From positions 1 through 5,994 of the forward strand of contig JAICLN010000267.1 of the NCBI GenBank assembly GCA_025925615.1: a DNA stretch of 5,994 bases, written 5' to 3'. This document shows, piece after piece, positions 1 through 5,158 of the stretch. The position numbers and the translations under genes were made by a program. The DNA comes from Actinomycetospora sp. (GTDB lineage Bacteria > Actinomycetota > Actinomycetes > Mycobacteriales > Pseudonocardiaceae). Position 1 is the stretch's first letter. Each line of letters starts with the position of its first letter. The notes beneath the pieces are model-generated. The model was not told the origin of the DNA, ran no database searches, and saw only the letters and a program-made list of their open reading frames with translations.

Positions 1-171
1 GCGCCCGGCGTGGTCCGGGTGGCGCCCGACGCGCCCATCGACTGGACCGGGACGACGCGCACCCTGCCCCACGAGGCCGTCGACGCCGACCGGCTCGCCG
101 AGCTGGCACAGCGCTGGAGCCTCACCGGGTCGGTCGACCGGCTCTGTGCCGCCCTCGCCGGACGCGACTAG
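1..171 (+). CDS. C-terminal end of a probable 5'-3' exonuclease (5' end outside window)
   Basis: An open frame runs from the first base to a TAG stop and gives the last 56 residues of a protein. The visible part contains no catalytic motif. It has a Pro/Asp-containing stretch, then the segment ADRLAELAQRW and a final SVDRLCAAL helix. From memory, this resembles the C-terminal tail of actinobacterial stand-alone 5'-3' exonucleases of the DNA polymerase I N-terminal (FEN-like) family, which end with a helix of the type LAERWGLGSSxxRLxAAL. Synteny supports this: in M. tuberculosis the gene in this position and orientation, facing the Rv2091c (DUF4333) and helY genes, is Rv2090, annotated as a 5'-3' exonuclease. 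That family degrades 5' ends and flaps in replication and repair. The reading frame is secure; the product name is inferred from position and a weak tail resemblance. Confidence 0.6.
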   Translation, partial: APGVVRVAPDAPIDWTGTTRTLPHEAVDADRLAELAQRWSLTGSVDRLCAALAGRD

Positions 172-572
172 CCGGGGCCGGCCCGGTCGGGACGGGGCAC
201 GGTGCGCGTCAGGGTCGCCGGGGCGCGGGCGAACCACGCCTCGGTGACCAGTTCGCCGAGCTCGTCGTCCGCGATCCGCTCGAGGTGCACCAGGACGCTG
301 GCGTGGCCGTCGAAGTGCGGCGTGGTGAAGTAGACCCCGCTGTCCTCGGCGAGCAGGGCCTCCTTCGCGCCGAGGTCCGGGACGCGGGCGCCGAGCACCG
401 GGCCGGGGTGCTCGGTCCAGCCCAGGTCGGCGAGGTCCCGGGGCCGCAGCGGACGCTCCCAGACGAACCCCTTGCCCTTCACCTTCCACGAGGCCGTCCC
501 GCCGTAGGACGGCTGCTCCGCCACACCGGGCAGCGCCGTCGCGTGCCGGCGCACGTCGTCCCAGGTCGCCAT
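168..572 (-). CDS. MmcQ/YjbR family protein
   Basis: This gene encodes a 134-residue soluble protein, a normal length for the MmcQ/YjbR (DUF419) family, small alpha/beta proteins with a CyaY-like fold that are often labelled DNA-binding though their biochemical role is unsettled. Family features seen are the N-terminal WDDVRRHATALPGVAE helix, the PSYGGTASWKVKGKGFVW strand pair (residues 21-38), the YFTTPHFDGHASVLVHL strand region (81-97) and the C-terminal ELVTEAWFARAPATL helix. The ATG at 572 is chosen because the family match begins there; the longer open frame upstream is out-of-frame shadow of the next gene. No strong ribosome binding site is visible. The start lies 11 bp after the stop of the DUF4333 gene, so the two are probably cotranscribed. 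Its TAG stop overlaps the TAG of the converging plus-strand gene. M. tuberculosis has no such gene between Rv2090 and Rv2091c. Confidence 0.88.
   Translation of the reverse strand: MATWDDVRRHATALPGVAEQPSYGGTASWKVKGKGFVWERPLRPRDLADLGWTEHPGPVLGARVPDLGAKEALLAEDSGVYFTTPHFDGHASVLVHLERIADDELGELVTEAWFARAPATLTRTVPRPDRAGPG
172..186 (+). terminator. Possible hairpin just after the converging stop codons
   Basis: CCGGG (172-176) and CCCGG (182-186) form a perfect 5-bp GC stem with a 5-nt loop, starting one base after the plus-strand stop. A flanking G-T pair could extend it. No T-run follows, so it is not a classical intrinsic terminator, and it lies inside the 3' end of the MmcQ gene. GC-rich stems of this size arise often by chance here. 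Confidence 0.2.
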
Positions 573-583
573 GGTGCGGAACG

Positions 584-1390
584 CTAGCGCGGCTGGCCGA
601 CCTCGTAGGTGCCGTCCTCGGCGGTGACGTCCACCGGGACCTGCTGCGGGCGGCCGTCCACCGTGGCGGAGCAGGTGAACGACACACCGGGGCGAACACG
701 CTCGCCGTCGGGACAGCGCACGTCGGTGATCTGGCGGTGCCAGTCGCGGGTGACGACATCGGTGACCCCGCGCTCGACGGCGGCGGGGTCGAGGACGTCG
801 TAGCGGGCGAACCGCGGTCCGACGAGGAACGCCAGCAGCGCCACCACGACCGCGGCCACGACGACGACCCCGAGCACGACGGCGAGGACGATGCGGCGGA
901 TCCGGCGGCGGCGGGCCGGGTCGCGTGCAGGCGTGGCGGGCGGGGGTGGGGCGGCCGCCGGCGCCCAACCGGGCGCGGTCTGCGGCCACGTCGGCGGGCC
1001 CTGCTGGTACCCGGGGTGGGGCCAGGCAGCCGCGGGTGCCGGAGTCGGTGCGGTCCCCGTCGTGCGCTCGGGGACGACGTCGCCGGGCCCGGGTAGGGCG
1101 GCGACGGGCAGCCCGGACGGCGGCGTGGCGTCGTCGTCGACCGGCGCCTTCTCCCCGGTGGGGTCGGCCTCGGCCTGCGAGGCGGGAGCCTCGGGGGCGG
1201 AACCCGCCTCGGCGTCCGACCAGCGGATGCCGGTCGCCGGGCGGCGCTCCTCGGATTCGTCGGGCTCCTCGGGCTCGGCCGGTTCGGGGGTGCGCTCGGA
1301 CGCGGTGGAGGTCGAGGCGGACGAGTCCTCGGTGTCGGTGCCCGGCGGTCGATCGTGGCCCGACTCCCCCGGGGTGCTCGGGCTCGTCAC
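584..1390 (-). CDS. DUF4333 single-pass membrane protein with long disordered N-terminal tail (Rv2091c-like)
   Basis: This 268-residue protein has three visible parts. Residues 1-158 are low complexity and presumably disordered: first Ser/Thr/Glu-rich and acidic (about 20-50), then Pro/Ala-rich with PGYQQGPPTWPQ-type segments (about 100-158). A basic cluster, RRRRIRR (160-166), precedes one hydrophobic helix (about 167-190), which predicts a cytoplasmic N-terminus and an exported C-terminus. Residues about 191-268 match DUF4333: YDVLDPAAVERGV, then VRCPDGERV, then VSFTCSATVDGR, and the ending GTYEVGQPR. Cys226 and Cys240 are the two family cysteines and could form an extracytoplasmic disulfide. 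The family function is unknown. Position next to helY and the facing exonuclease equals Rv2091c, annotated as a membrane protein. The GTG start at 1390 has only a weak GAGAG-type site upstream. The MmcQ gene follows after 11 bp. Confidence 0.88.
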   Translation of the reverse strand: MTSPSTPGESGHDRPPGTDTEDSSASTSTASERTPEPAEPEEPDESEERRPATGIRWSDAEAGSAPEAPASQAEADPTGEKAPVDDDATPPSGLPVAALPGPGDVVPERTTGTAPTPAPAAAWPHPGYQQGPPTWPQTAPGWAPAAAPPPPATPARDPARRRRIRRIVLAVVLGVVVVAAVVVALLAFLVGPRFARYDVLDPAAVERGVTDVVTRDWHRQITDVRCPDGERVRPGVSFTCSATVDGRPQQVPVDVTAEDGTYEVGQPR

Positions 1391-1467
1391 CGCGCCAGGC
1401 TCTCACGGACCCGACAACCGGCCGTGGCCACACGTCGAGGGGCACGCCAAGCAGACCTCAGGGCTCA

Positions 1468-1495
1468 TCGGCCTGCCCCGTGTGCCCGTGATCAT
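1468..1495. repeat. Direct repeat copy 1 (28 nt)
   Basis: These 28 bases recur at 1550-1577 with two substitutions (C/T at the fifth base, and CCC versus CTC near the centre). The conserved core reads CTGCCCCGTGTGC and the copy ends in GTGATCAT, which contains the palindrome TGATCA. The two copies are 82 bp apart start to start, both in the non-coding gap between the DUF4333 gene and helY. The flanks after each copy differ, so this is a real bounded repeat rather than a tandem duplication of the whole gap. It could be an operator pair, a piece of a dispersed element or part of an RNA structure. Confidence 0.8.
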
Positions 1496-1529
1496 GGAGC
1501 CGGGGCGGACCCCAGCTCGACGGGCACAC
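1480..1529 (-). other. Long compound hairpin H1 in the helY-DUF4333 gap
   Basis: The outer stem pairs 1480-1489 (GTGTGCCCGT) with 1520-1529 (ACGGGCACAC), a perfect 10-bp match. Inside it, 1497-1505 pairs with 1510-1518 through GAGC/GCTC and GGGG/CCCC around a tetraloop at 1506-1509. The one odd position (1501/1514) is a C-A mismatch on the plus strand but a U-G wobble on the minus strand, so the inner hairpin is a continuous 9-bp stem only in minus-strand RNA. That is the direction in which both helY and the DUF4333 gene are read. No T-run follows. It may be a processing or regulatory structure in the DUF4333 leader or helY trailer, or part of a dispersed repeat. Confidence 0.5.
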
Positions 1530-1571
1530 CAGAGCGCCCGAGCGGCCGTTCGGTCTGCCCCGTGTGCTCGT
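1520..1571. other. Alternative compound hairpin H2 sharing an arm with H1
   Basis: The arm at 1520-1529 also pairs with 1562-1571 inside repeat copy 2 (9 Watson-Crick pairs plus one G-T). Further pairing continues inward: CAGA (1530-1533) with TCTG (1554-1557), and CCGAGC (1538-1543) with GTTCGG (1548-1553), closing a GGCC loop. This makes about 20 pairs interrupted by two 4-nt bulges (1534-1537 and 1558-1561). Because the arm at 1520-1529 is used in both H1 and H2, the two structures exclude each other. Two G-T pairs make H2 better on the plus strand than on the minus strand. Confidence 0.45.
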
Positions 1572-1577
1572 GATCAT
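1550..1577. repeat. Direct repeat copy 2 (28 nt)
   Basis: This is the second copy of the 28-nt repeat at 1468-1495, differing at two bases. Bases 1562-1571 of this copy form the outer arm of hairpin H2, just as 1480-1489 of copy 1 form the outer arm of H1. It ends in GTGATCAT as copy 1 does, after which the sequences diverge. Confidence 0.8.
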
Positions 1578-1585
1578 CCCAGCGC

Positions 1586-1609
1586 GTCGGAACCGTGCCG
1601 CCGGTCGAC
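1586..1609 (-). terminator. Weak candidate terminator hairpin downstream of helY
   Basis: About 45 bp past the helY stop, GTCG (1586-1589) pairs with CGAC (1606-1609), and ACCG... CGGT arms pair inside them across a 2-nt bulge and a 6-nt loop. No T-run follows on the minus strand. Actinobacterial terminators often lack a U-tail, so it remains possible, but the stem is modest and the GC-rich background makes chance pairing likely. Confidence 0.25.
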
Positions 1610-1654
1610 GGGACAGGCCCTTCGCTCAGAACCGACTGGACCGGCGCGACCGGC

Positions 1655-4540
1655 TCAGGTCTCCCCCACCGCCACGACCCCGCGGCGGATCGCGCGCCCG
1701 GCATCGGCCGCCGCCCGCCCCACCGGGTCCTCGCCACCGCAGACTCCGCGGATCTGGTCGAGCAGGTCGAGCACCTGGCGGCACCAGCGCACGAAGTCGC
1801 CCGCGGAGAGCTCGGTCCCGTGGGAGCGGGCGGTCGAGAGCACCGCGGACAGTGCCTCGCCCTTGGCCCAGCGGTGCACCGGCCAGGCGAAGCCGAGGTC
1901 GGGCTCGCGGGTGCGGTCGAGGTGGTGGCGGCGCTCGTCGGCGACGAGGTCCTGCCACAGCTGGACCGTCGCGGTCACGGCGGCCTCGGCCGACTCGGGG
2001 ACGCGCGGGATGCCGCCGTCGTCCCGGCGCGAGTCGTAGACCAGCGAGGACGCCACCGCGGCGAGCTCGGCCGGGCCGAGGCCGACCCACACCCCGTGCC
2101 GCAGGCACTCCGCGACGAGGAGGTCCGACTCCCCCCACAGCCGCGACAGCCGGCGCCCGTCCGCGGTGAGGAACTCGCCGTCGTCGTCGGCAGCGTCACC
2201 GTGCTCGGCCCGGTCGACCAGGTACTCCCGCTCGGTCAGCAGCCCGCGGATGCGGTCGAAGGTCCGGGCGAGGGAGTGCGTGGTCGAGCGGACCCGCTGC
2301 TCGAGCTGGTCGTTCTCCCGGGTCAGCTTCGCGTGCCGCTCGGCCCAGCGGGCGCGGTCGTCCCGGTCGTCGCGGCCGTGCATCGGGTGGGCCCGCAGCG
2401 CGCGACGCAGCGAGGCGAGCTCGTGGTCCTCGGAGTCCGCACCCCGGCGGCGTCGCGAACCCTGGCGCAGCGGCGGCTCGAGCCCGGTCTCGCGCAGCGC
2501 GTTCGCGAGGTCGCGGCGCACCGCCGGGACCTTGTGGTCGACCCGCTTCGGGAGCTTCATCCGGCCGAGGGGACTCACCGGGTCGGGGAAGTCGGAGATC
2601 GACAGCCGACCCGCCCAGCGGTCCTCGGTGAGCACGAGCGGCCGCGGCTCCATGCCGTGCCCGGACCGGTCCACGCCCGGGTCGAGCACCACCGCGAGCC
2701 CCGCGCGCTTGCCCGCGGGCACGGCGATGACGTCGCCGATGCGCAGCGCTGCCAACGACGCCGAGGCCTCCGCCTTCTGCTGCGAGCGCCCCTGCTTCGC
2801 GAGCTGGCGCTCCCGCTCGGAGAGGCGGCGGCGCAGGTCCATGTACTCGGTGAACCCGGCGAGCGCCTCCTCGGTGCCCTCCTCACCGGCCATCGCCTCG
2901 GCGTAGCCCTCGAGGGCCTCGCGGTTGCGCTCCACCCGCTTGGCCAGGTGCACCACCGACCGGTCCGCCTGGAACTGCGCGAACGACTGCTCGAGCAGCT
3001 CGCGGGCCTCGGCGATCCCGAGCCGGTCCACGAGGTTGACGGCCATGTTGTAGCCGGGCCGGAACGACGAGCGCAGCGGATAGGTCCGCGTCGAGGCGAG
3101 CCCCGCGACCTGCGCCGGGTCCATCCCCGGCGCCCAGAGCACCACCGCGTGACCCTCGATGTCGATCCCGCGGCGCCCCGCCCGCCCGGTCAGCTGGGTG
3201 TACTCCCCCGGGGTCAGCTCGACGTGGGACTCGCCGTTGTACTTGACGAGCTTCTCCAGCACGACGGTGCGCGCCGGCATGTTGATCCCGAGCGCCAGCG
3301 TCTCGGTGGCGAACACCGCCCGGACCAGGCCCCGGACGAACAGCTCCTCGACGGTCTCCTTGAACGCCGGGAGCATGCCCGCGTGGTGCGCGGCGACCCC
3401 ACGCTCGAGGCCCTCGCGCCACTCCCAGTAGCCCAGGACGTCGAGGTCGGCGTCGGGCAGCCCGGCCGTCCGGCGGTCGACGATCGCGCGGATCTCCTCG
3501 ACCTCCGCGGCCCGGGTGAGCCGCAGGCCGGAGCGCACGCACTGGGTGACCGCGGCATCGCAGCCGGCGCGGCTGAAGATGAACGTGATGGCCGGCAGCA
3601 GCCCGGCCGCGTCGAGCCGCTCGATGACGTCGACGCGCGACGGCGGCCGGTACCCGCCGAAGCGCGCGGACCGGCCCGGACCGGCGGGCCCGCGGCCGCG
3701 GTCGTCGCGCCGGCCGTTGTCCTGCCCCCGGCGTCCCCGGCCCCCGCGCGGTGGTGGGCCCGACCGCCCGCGGCGGTGGCCCGACCCGTCGCGGTCGACC
3801 TCGGCGACGGCCTTCGCGAGCGTCGGGTCGACGGTCACCTTGTGATCGTTCGGGCCGGATCGGCGCTCCTCGGCGAACAGGTCGAACATCCGCGACCCGA
3901 CCACCATGTGCTGCCACAGCGGCACCGGACGGGTCTCGTCGACGACGACGGTGGTGTCCCCCCGGACCTCGACCAGCCAGTCCCCGAACTCCTCGGCGTT
4001 GCTCACGGTGGCCGAGAGCGACGCGAGCTGCACGTGGTCGGGCAGGTGGAGGATGACCTCCTCCCACACGGCGCCGCGGAAGCGGTCGGCGAGGTAGTGC
4101 ACCTCGTCCATGACGACGTAGGCCAGGCCGTCGAGCGCCGGGGCGTCCGCGTAGAGCATGTTGCGCAGCACCTCGGTCGTCATGACGACGACCGGCGCGG
4201 AGCCGTTGATCGCGGAGTCCCCGGTGAGCAGCCCGACCGCGCCCGCGCCGTGGCGGGCGACGAGGTCGGCGTACTTCTGGTTCGAGAGCGCCTTGATCGG
4301 CGTGGTGTAGAAGCACTTCTGGCCGCGGGCGAGGGCCAGGTGCACCGCGAACTCCCCGACGACGGTCTTGCCGGCGCCGGTCGGGGCGCACACGAGGACC
4401 CCGTGCCCCTCCTCGAGCGCGAGGCACGCACGGCGCTGGAAGTCGTCGAGCTCGAAGCTCAGGGTGGTGGTGAAGTCGCCGAGCTCGGGGTGCGCGGCAC
4501 GGGTGCGCGCCTGCGCGTAGGCCTCGGCGGGAGAGCGCAT
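1655..4540 (-). CDS. helY: HelY, Ski2/Mtr4-like DEVH-box superfamily 2 helicase
   Basis: This 961-residue protein is an ATP-dependent helicase of the Ski2-like group, close in length to M. tuberculosis HelY (about 906). Seen in order (numbered from the ATG at 4540): Gln35 before motif I; Walker A APTGAGKT (52-59); motif Ia TTPIKALSNQK (79-89); TGD (106-108); MTTEVLRNML (120-129); DEVH (145-148); LSAT (175-178); an Arg/Gly-rich linker (252-296); ITFIFSRAGCD (318-328); FATETLALGINMPAR (410-424); QLTGRAGRRGID (449-460); a charged, probably coiled stretch (about 540-590); a beta-rich segment (about 600-670); and a C-terminal DSHCT-type domain (about 795-960) with ESDLLVAECLR and FVRWCRQVLDLLDQIR. 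All catalytic motifs are intact. Relatives unwind RNA for decay; the bacterial role is less clear. A GTG two codons upstream (4546) is an alternative, but it lies inside a G-run that would serve the ATG better as a ribosome site. It follows tatA by 62 bp, where tatC is expected. Confidence 0.96.
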   Translation of the reverse strand: MRSPAEAYAQARTRAAHPELGDFTTTLSFELDDFQRRACLALEEGHGVLVCAPTGAGKTVVGEFAVHLALARGQKCFYTTPIKALSNQKYADLVARHGAGAVGLLTGDSAINGSAPVVVMTTEVLRNMLYADAPALDGLAYVVMDEVHYLADRFRGAVWEEVILHLPDHVQLASLSATVSNAEEFGDWLVEVRGDTTVVVDETRPVPLWQHMVVGSRMFDLFAEERRSGPNDHKVTVDPTLAKAVAEVDRDGSGHRRGRSGPPPRGGRGRRGQDNGRRDDRGRGPAGPGRSARFGGYRPPSRVDVIERLDAAGLLPAITFIFSRAGCDAAVTQCVRSGLRLTRAAEVEEIRAIVDRRTAGLPDADLDVLGYWEWREGLERGVAAHHAGMLPAFKETVEELFVRGLVRAVFATETLALGINMPARTVVLEKLVKYNGESHVELTPGEYTQLTGRAGRRGIDIEGHAVVLWAPGMDPAQVAGLASTRTYPLRSSFRPGYNMAVNLVDRLGIAEARELLEQSFAQFQADRSVVHLAKRVERNREALEGYAEAMAGEEGTEEALAGFTEYMDLRRRLSERERQLAKQGRSQQKAEASASLAALRIGDVIAVPAGKRAGLAVVLDPGVDRSGHGMEPRPLVLTEDRWAGRLSISDFPDPVSPLGRMKLPKRVDHKVPAVRRDLANALRETGLEPPLRQGSRRRRGADSEDHELASLRRALRAHPMHGRDDRDDRARWAERHAKLTRENDQLEQRVRSTTHSLARTFDRIRGLLTEREYLVDRAEHGDAADDDGEFLTADGRRLSRLWGESDLLVAECLRHGVWVGLGPAELAAVASSLVYDSRRDDGGIPRVPESAEAAVTATVQLWQDLVADERRHHLDRTREPDLGFAWPVHRWAKGEALSAVLSTARSHGTELSAGDFVRWCRQVLDLLDQIRGVCGGEDPVGRAAADAGRAIRRGVVAVGET

Positions 4541-4565
4541 GGCCACCCCCCCACCGTGTCACACC

Positions 4566-4583
4566 CGGGCGGCACCGCGCCCG
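4566..4583 (-). terminator. GC hairpin in the tatA-helY gap (possible attenuator)
   Basis: CGGGCG (4566-4571) pairs perfectly with CGCCCG (4578-4583) over a 6-nt loop, in the 62 bp between the tatA stop and the helY ATG. No T-run follows. It could reduce transcription from tatA into helY or stabilise a processed end, but a 6-bp GC stem is weak evidence at this base composition. Confidence 0.25.
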
Positions 4584-4602
4584 CGGACGAGGTGGACGGA
4601 CG

Positions 4603-4860
4603 TCACTCCCGCAGCTGCGAGCCGTCCGGCGTGGAGCCCCGCACCGGCGCGGGGGCCTCGGCGGGCGTGGAGGCCGTGGGCGCGGACGACTCGACCGGAC
4701 GGGGCGCCGGCGCGGCCCGCTCGTCGTCCTCCGTGAGGCCACGGGTCTCGGCCTTGAAGATGCGCATCGACTGCCCGAGGCCACGGGCCATGTCGGGCAG
4801 CTTCTTCGCGCTGAACAGCAGGACGACGCCGACGAGGGCGACGATGATCCACTCGCTCAC
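4603..4860 (-). CDS. tatA: TatA, twin-arginine translocase pore subunit
   Basis: This 85-residue protein is a Tat pore-forming subunit, which oligomerises in the cytoplasmic membrane to let folded proteins through once TatC has bound their twin-arginine signal. Seen: a short N-terminus, a 15-residue membrane helix (Trp4 to Ala18), a hinge, the amphipathic helix [20 protein letters not shown] (19-38), and an acidic then Pro/Ala/Ser-rich tail. KKLPD and RIFK are typical of actinobacterial TatA. The hinge reads LLFSAKK, with Ser17 where nearly all TatA proteins have Gly in the FG motif; Phe16 is kept. The GTG start at 4860 overlaps the upstream TGA by 4 bp and has a strong ribosome site. No tatC follows. 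TatB is less likely because the tail is short. It may be a divergent or second TatA. Confidence 0.93.
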   Translation of the reverse strand: MSEWIIVALVGVVLLFSAKKLPDMARGLGQSMRIFKAETRGLTEDDERAAPAPRPVESSAPTASTPAEAPAPVRGSTPDGSQLRE

Positions 4861-5135
4861 TGGGGAGCTCCTCCCGTCACGGGCACCGTCACGGACGAGT
4901 CTACCTGCGGCGAACCGGACGAATCGCCCGTTCGCCCCCGACGGCCCGCCCGGACCCGCAACCCCGCCAGTCGGGCGCGCAGCAGGCCCCCGCGATCGGA
5001 GACGAGCGCGGTGAACGCGCCGAGGACGGTCGTCGTCCGCCCGGCGGCGCGCAGCACGGGGAGCGCGAGGAGAGCGAGCAGCACCAGGGCCACCAGGACG
5101 GCGACGATGCTCCAGACGATCGGGCCGAAGGACAC
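4857..5135 (-). CDS. Small single-pass membrane protein, unrecognised
   Basis: I do not recognise a named family. The 92-residue product has one hydrophobic helix near the N-terminus (about residues 4-28, [20 protein letters not shown]), followed by an Arg-rich segment (about 29-71, including [20 protein letters not shown]) and a short Ser/Pro/Val tail. By the positive-inside rule the C-terminus should be cytoplasmic. The GTG at 5135 is chosen because it directly precedes the membrane helix and lies 23 bp after the pafC stop; no clear ribosome site is visible, so coupling to pafC translation is possible. Its TGA overlaps the tatA GTG (GTGA), which supports it as a real, coupled gene. The longer open frame reaching back into pafC is an overlap artefact. 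M. tuberculosis has no gene here. Confidence 0.72.
   Translation of the reverse strand: MSFGPIVWSIVAVLVALVLLALLALPVLRAAGRTTTVLGAFTALVSDRGGLLRARLAGLRVRAGRRGRTGDSSGSPQVDSSVTVPVTGGAPQ
4868..4875 (-). promoter_or_regulatory. Strong ribosome binding site of tatA
   Basis: On the minus strand the sequence GGGAGGAG ends 7 nt before the tatA GTG, an almost ideal Shine-Dalgarno match and spacing. It lies within the last codons of the small membrane protein gene. It fixes the GTG at 4860 as the tatA start and suggests tatA can be translated well beyond what the GTGA coupling gives. Confidence 0.85.
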
Positions 5136-5158
5136 GCCACGGATCGTAACGGGCGGTG

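Noticed and set aside
1391..1467. Possible promoter for the DUF4333 gene (TTGGCG or TTGTCG as -35)
   Set aside because: No -10-like TA-rich hexamer lies at suitable spacing, and the second candidate is too close to the GTG. I cannot support a promoter call.
1468..1577. Two repeat copies as a minimal CRISPR array
   Set aside because: Only two copies, a 54-bp spacing that itself holds complementary arms, and no cas genes nearby. The structure fits an RNA or palindromic element better.
1492..1737. 81-codon minus-strand frame spanning the helY 3' end and the intergenic repeat
   Set aside because: It overlaps helY out of frame, has no ribosome binding site and no recognisable features. The repeats fall in it by chance.
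4546..4552. Run of seven C (G on the minus strand) at the helY start as a phase-variation tract
   Set aside because: It lies upstream of the preferred ATG, is short, and more simply acts as a loose ribosome binding site. Slippage would not shift the helY frame.
2883..4784. 633-codon minus-strand frame overlapping helY
   Set aside because: It is a shifted-frame shadow of helY with a composition dominated by Arg and Pro; helY itself has all helicase motifs in the other frame.
1595..5014. Very long stop-free plus-strand frame (over 1,100 codons) running antisense to helY, tatA and beyond
   Set aside because: It crosses several well-identified minus-strand genes and the product is Arg/Val/His-rich without family resemblance. 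High GC with G/C at third codon positions removes stops on the opposite strand, which explains the frame.
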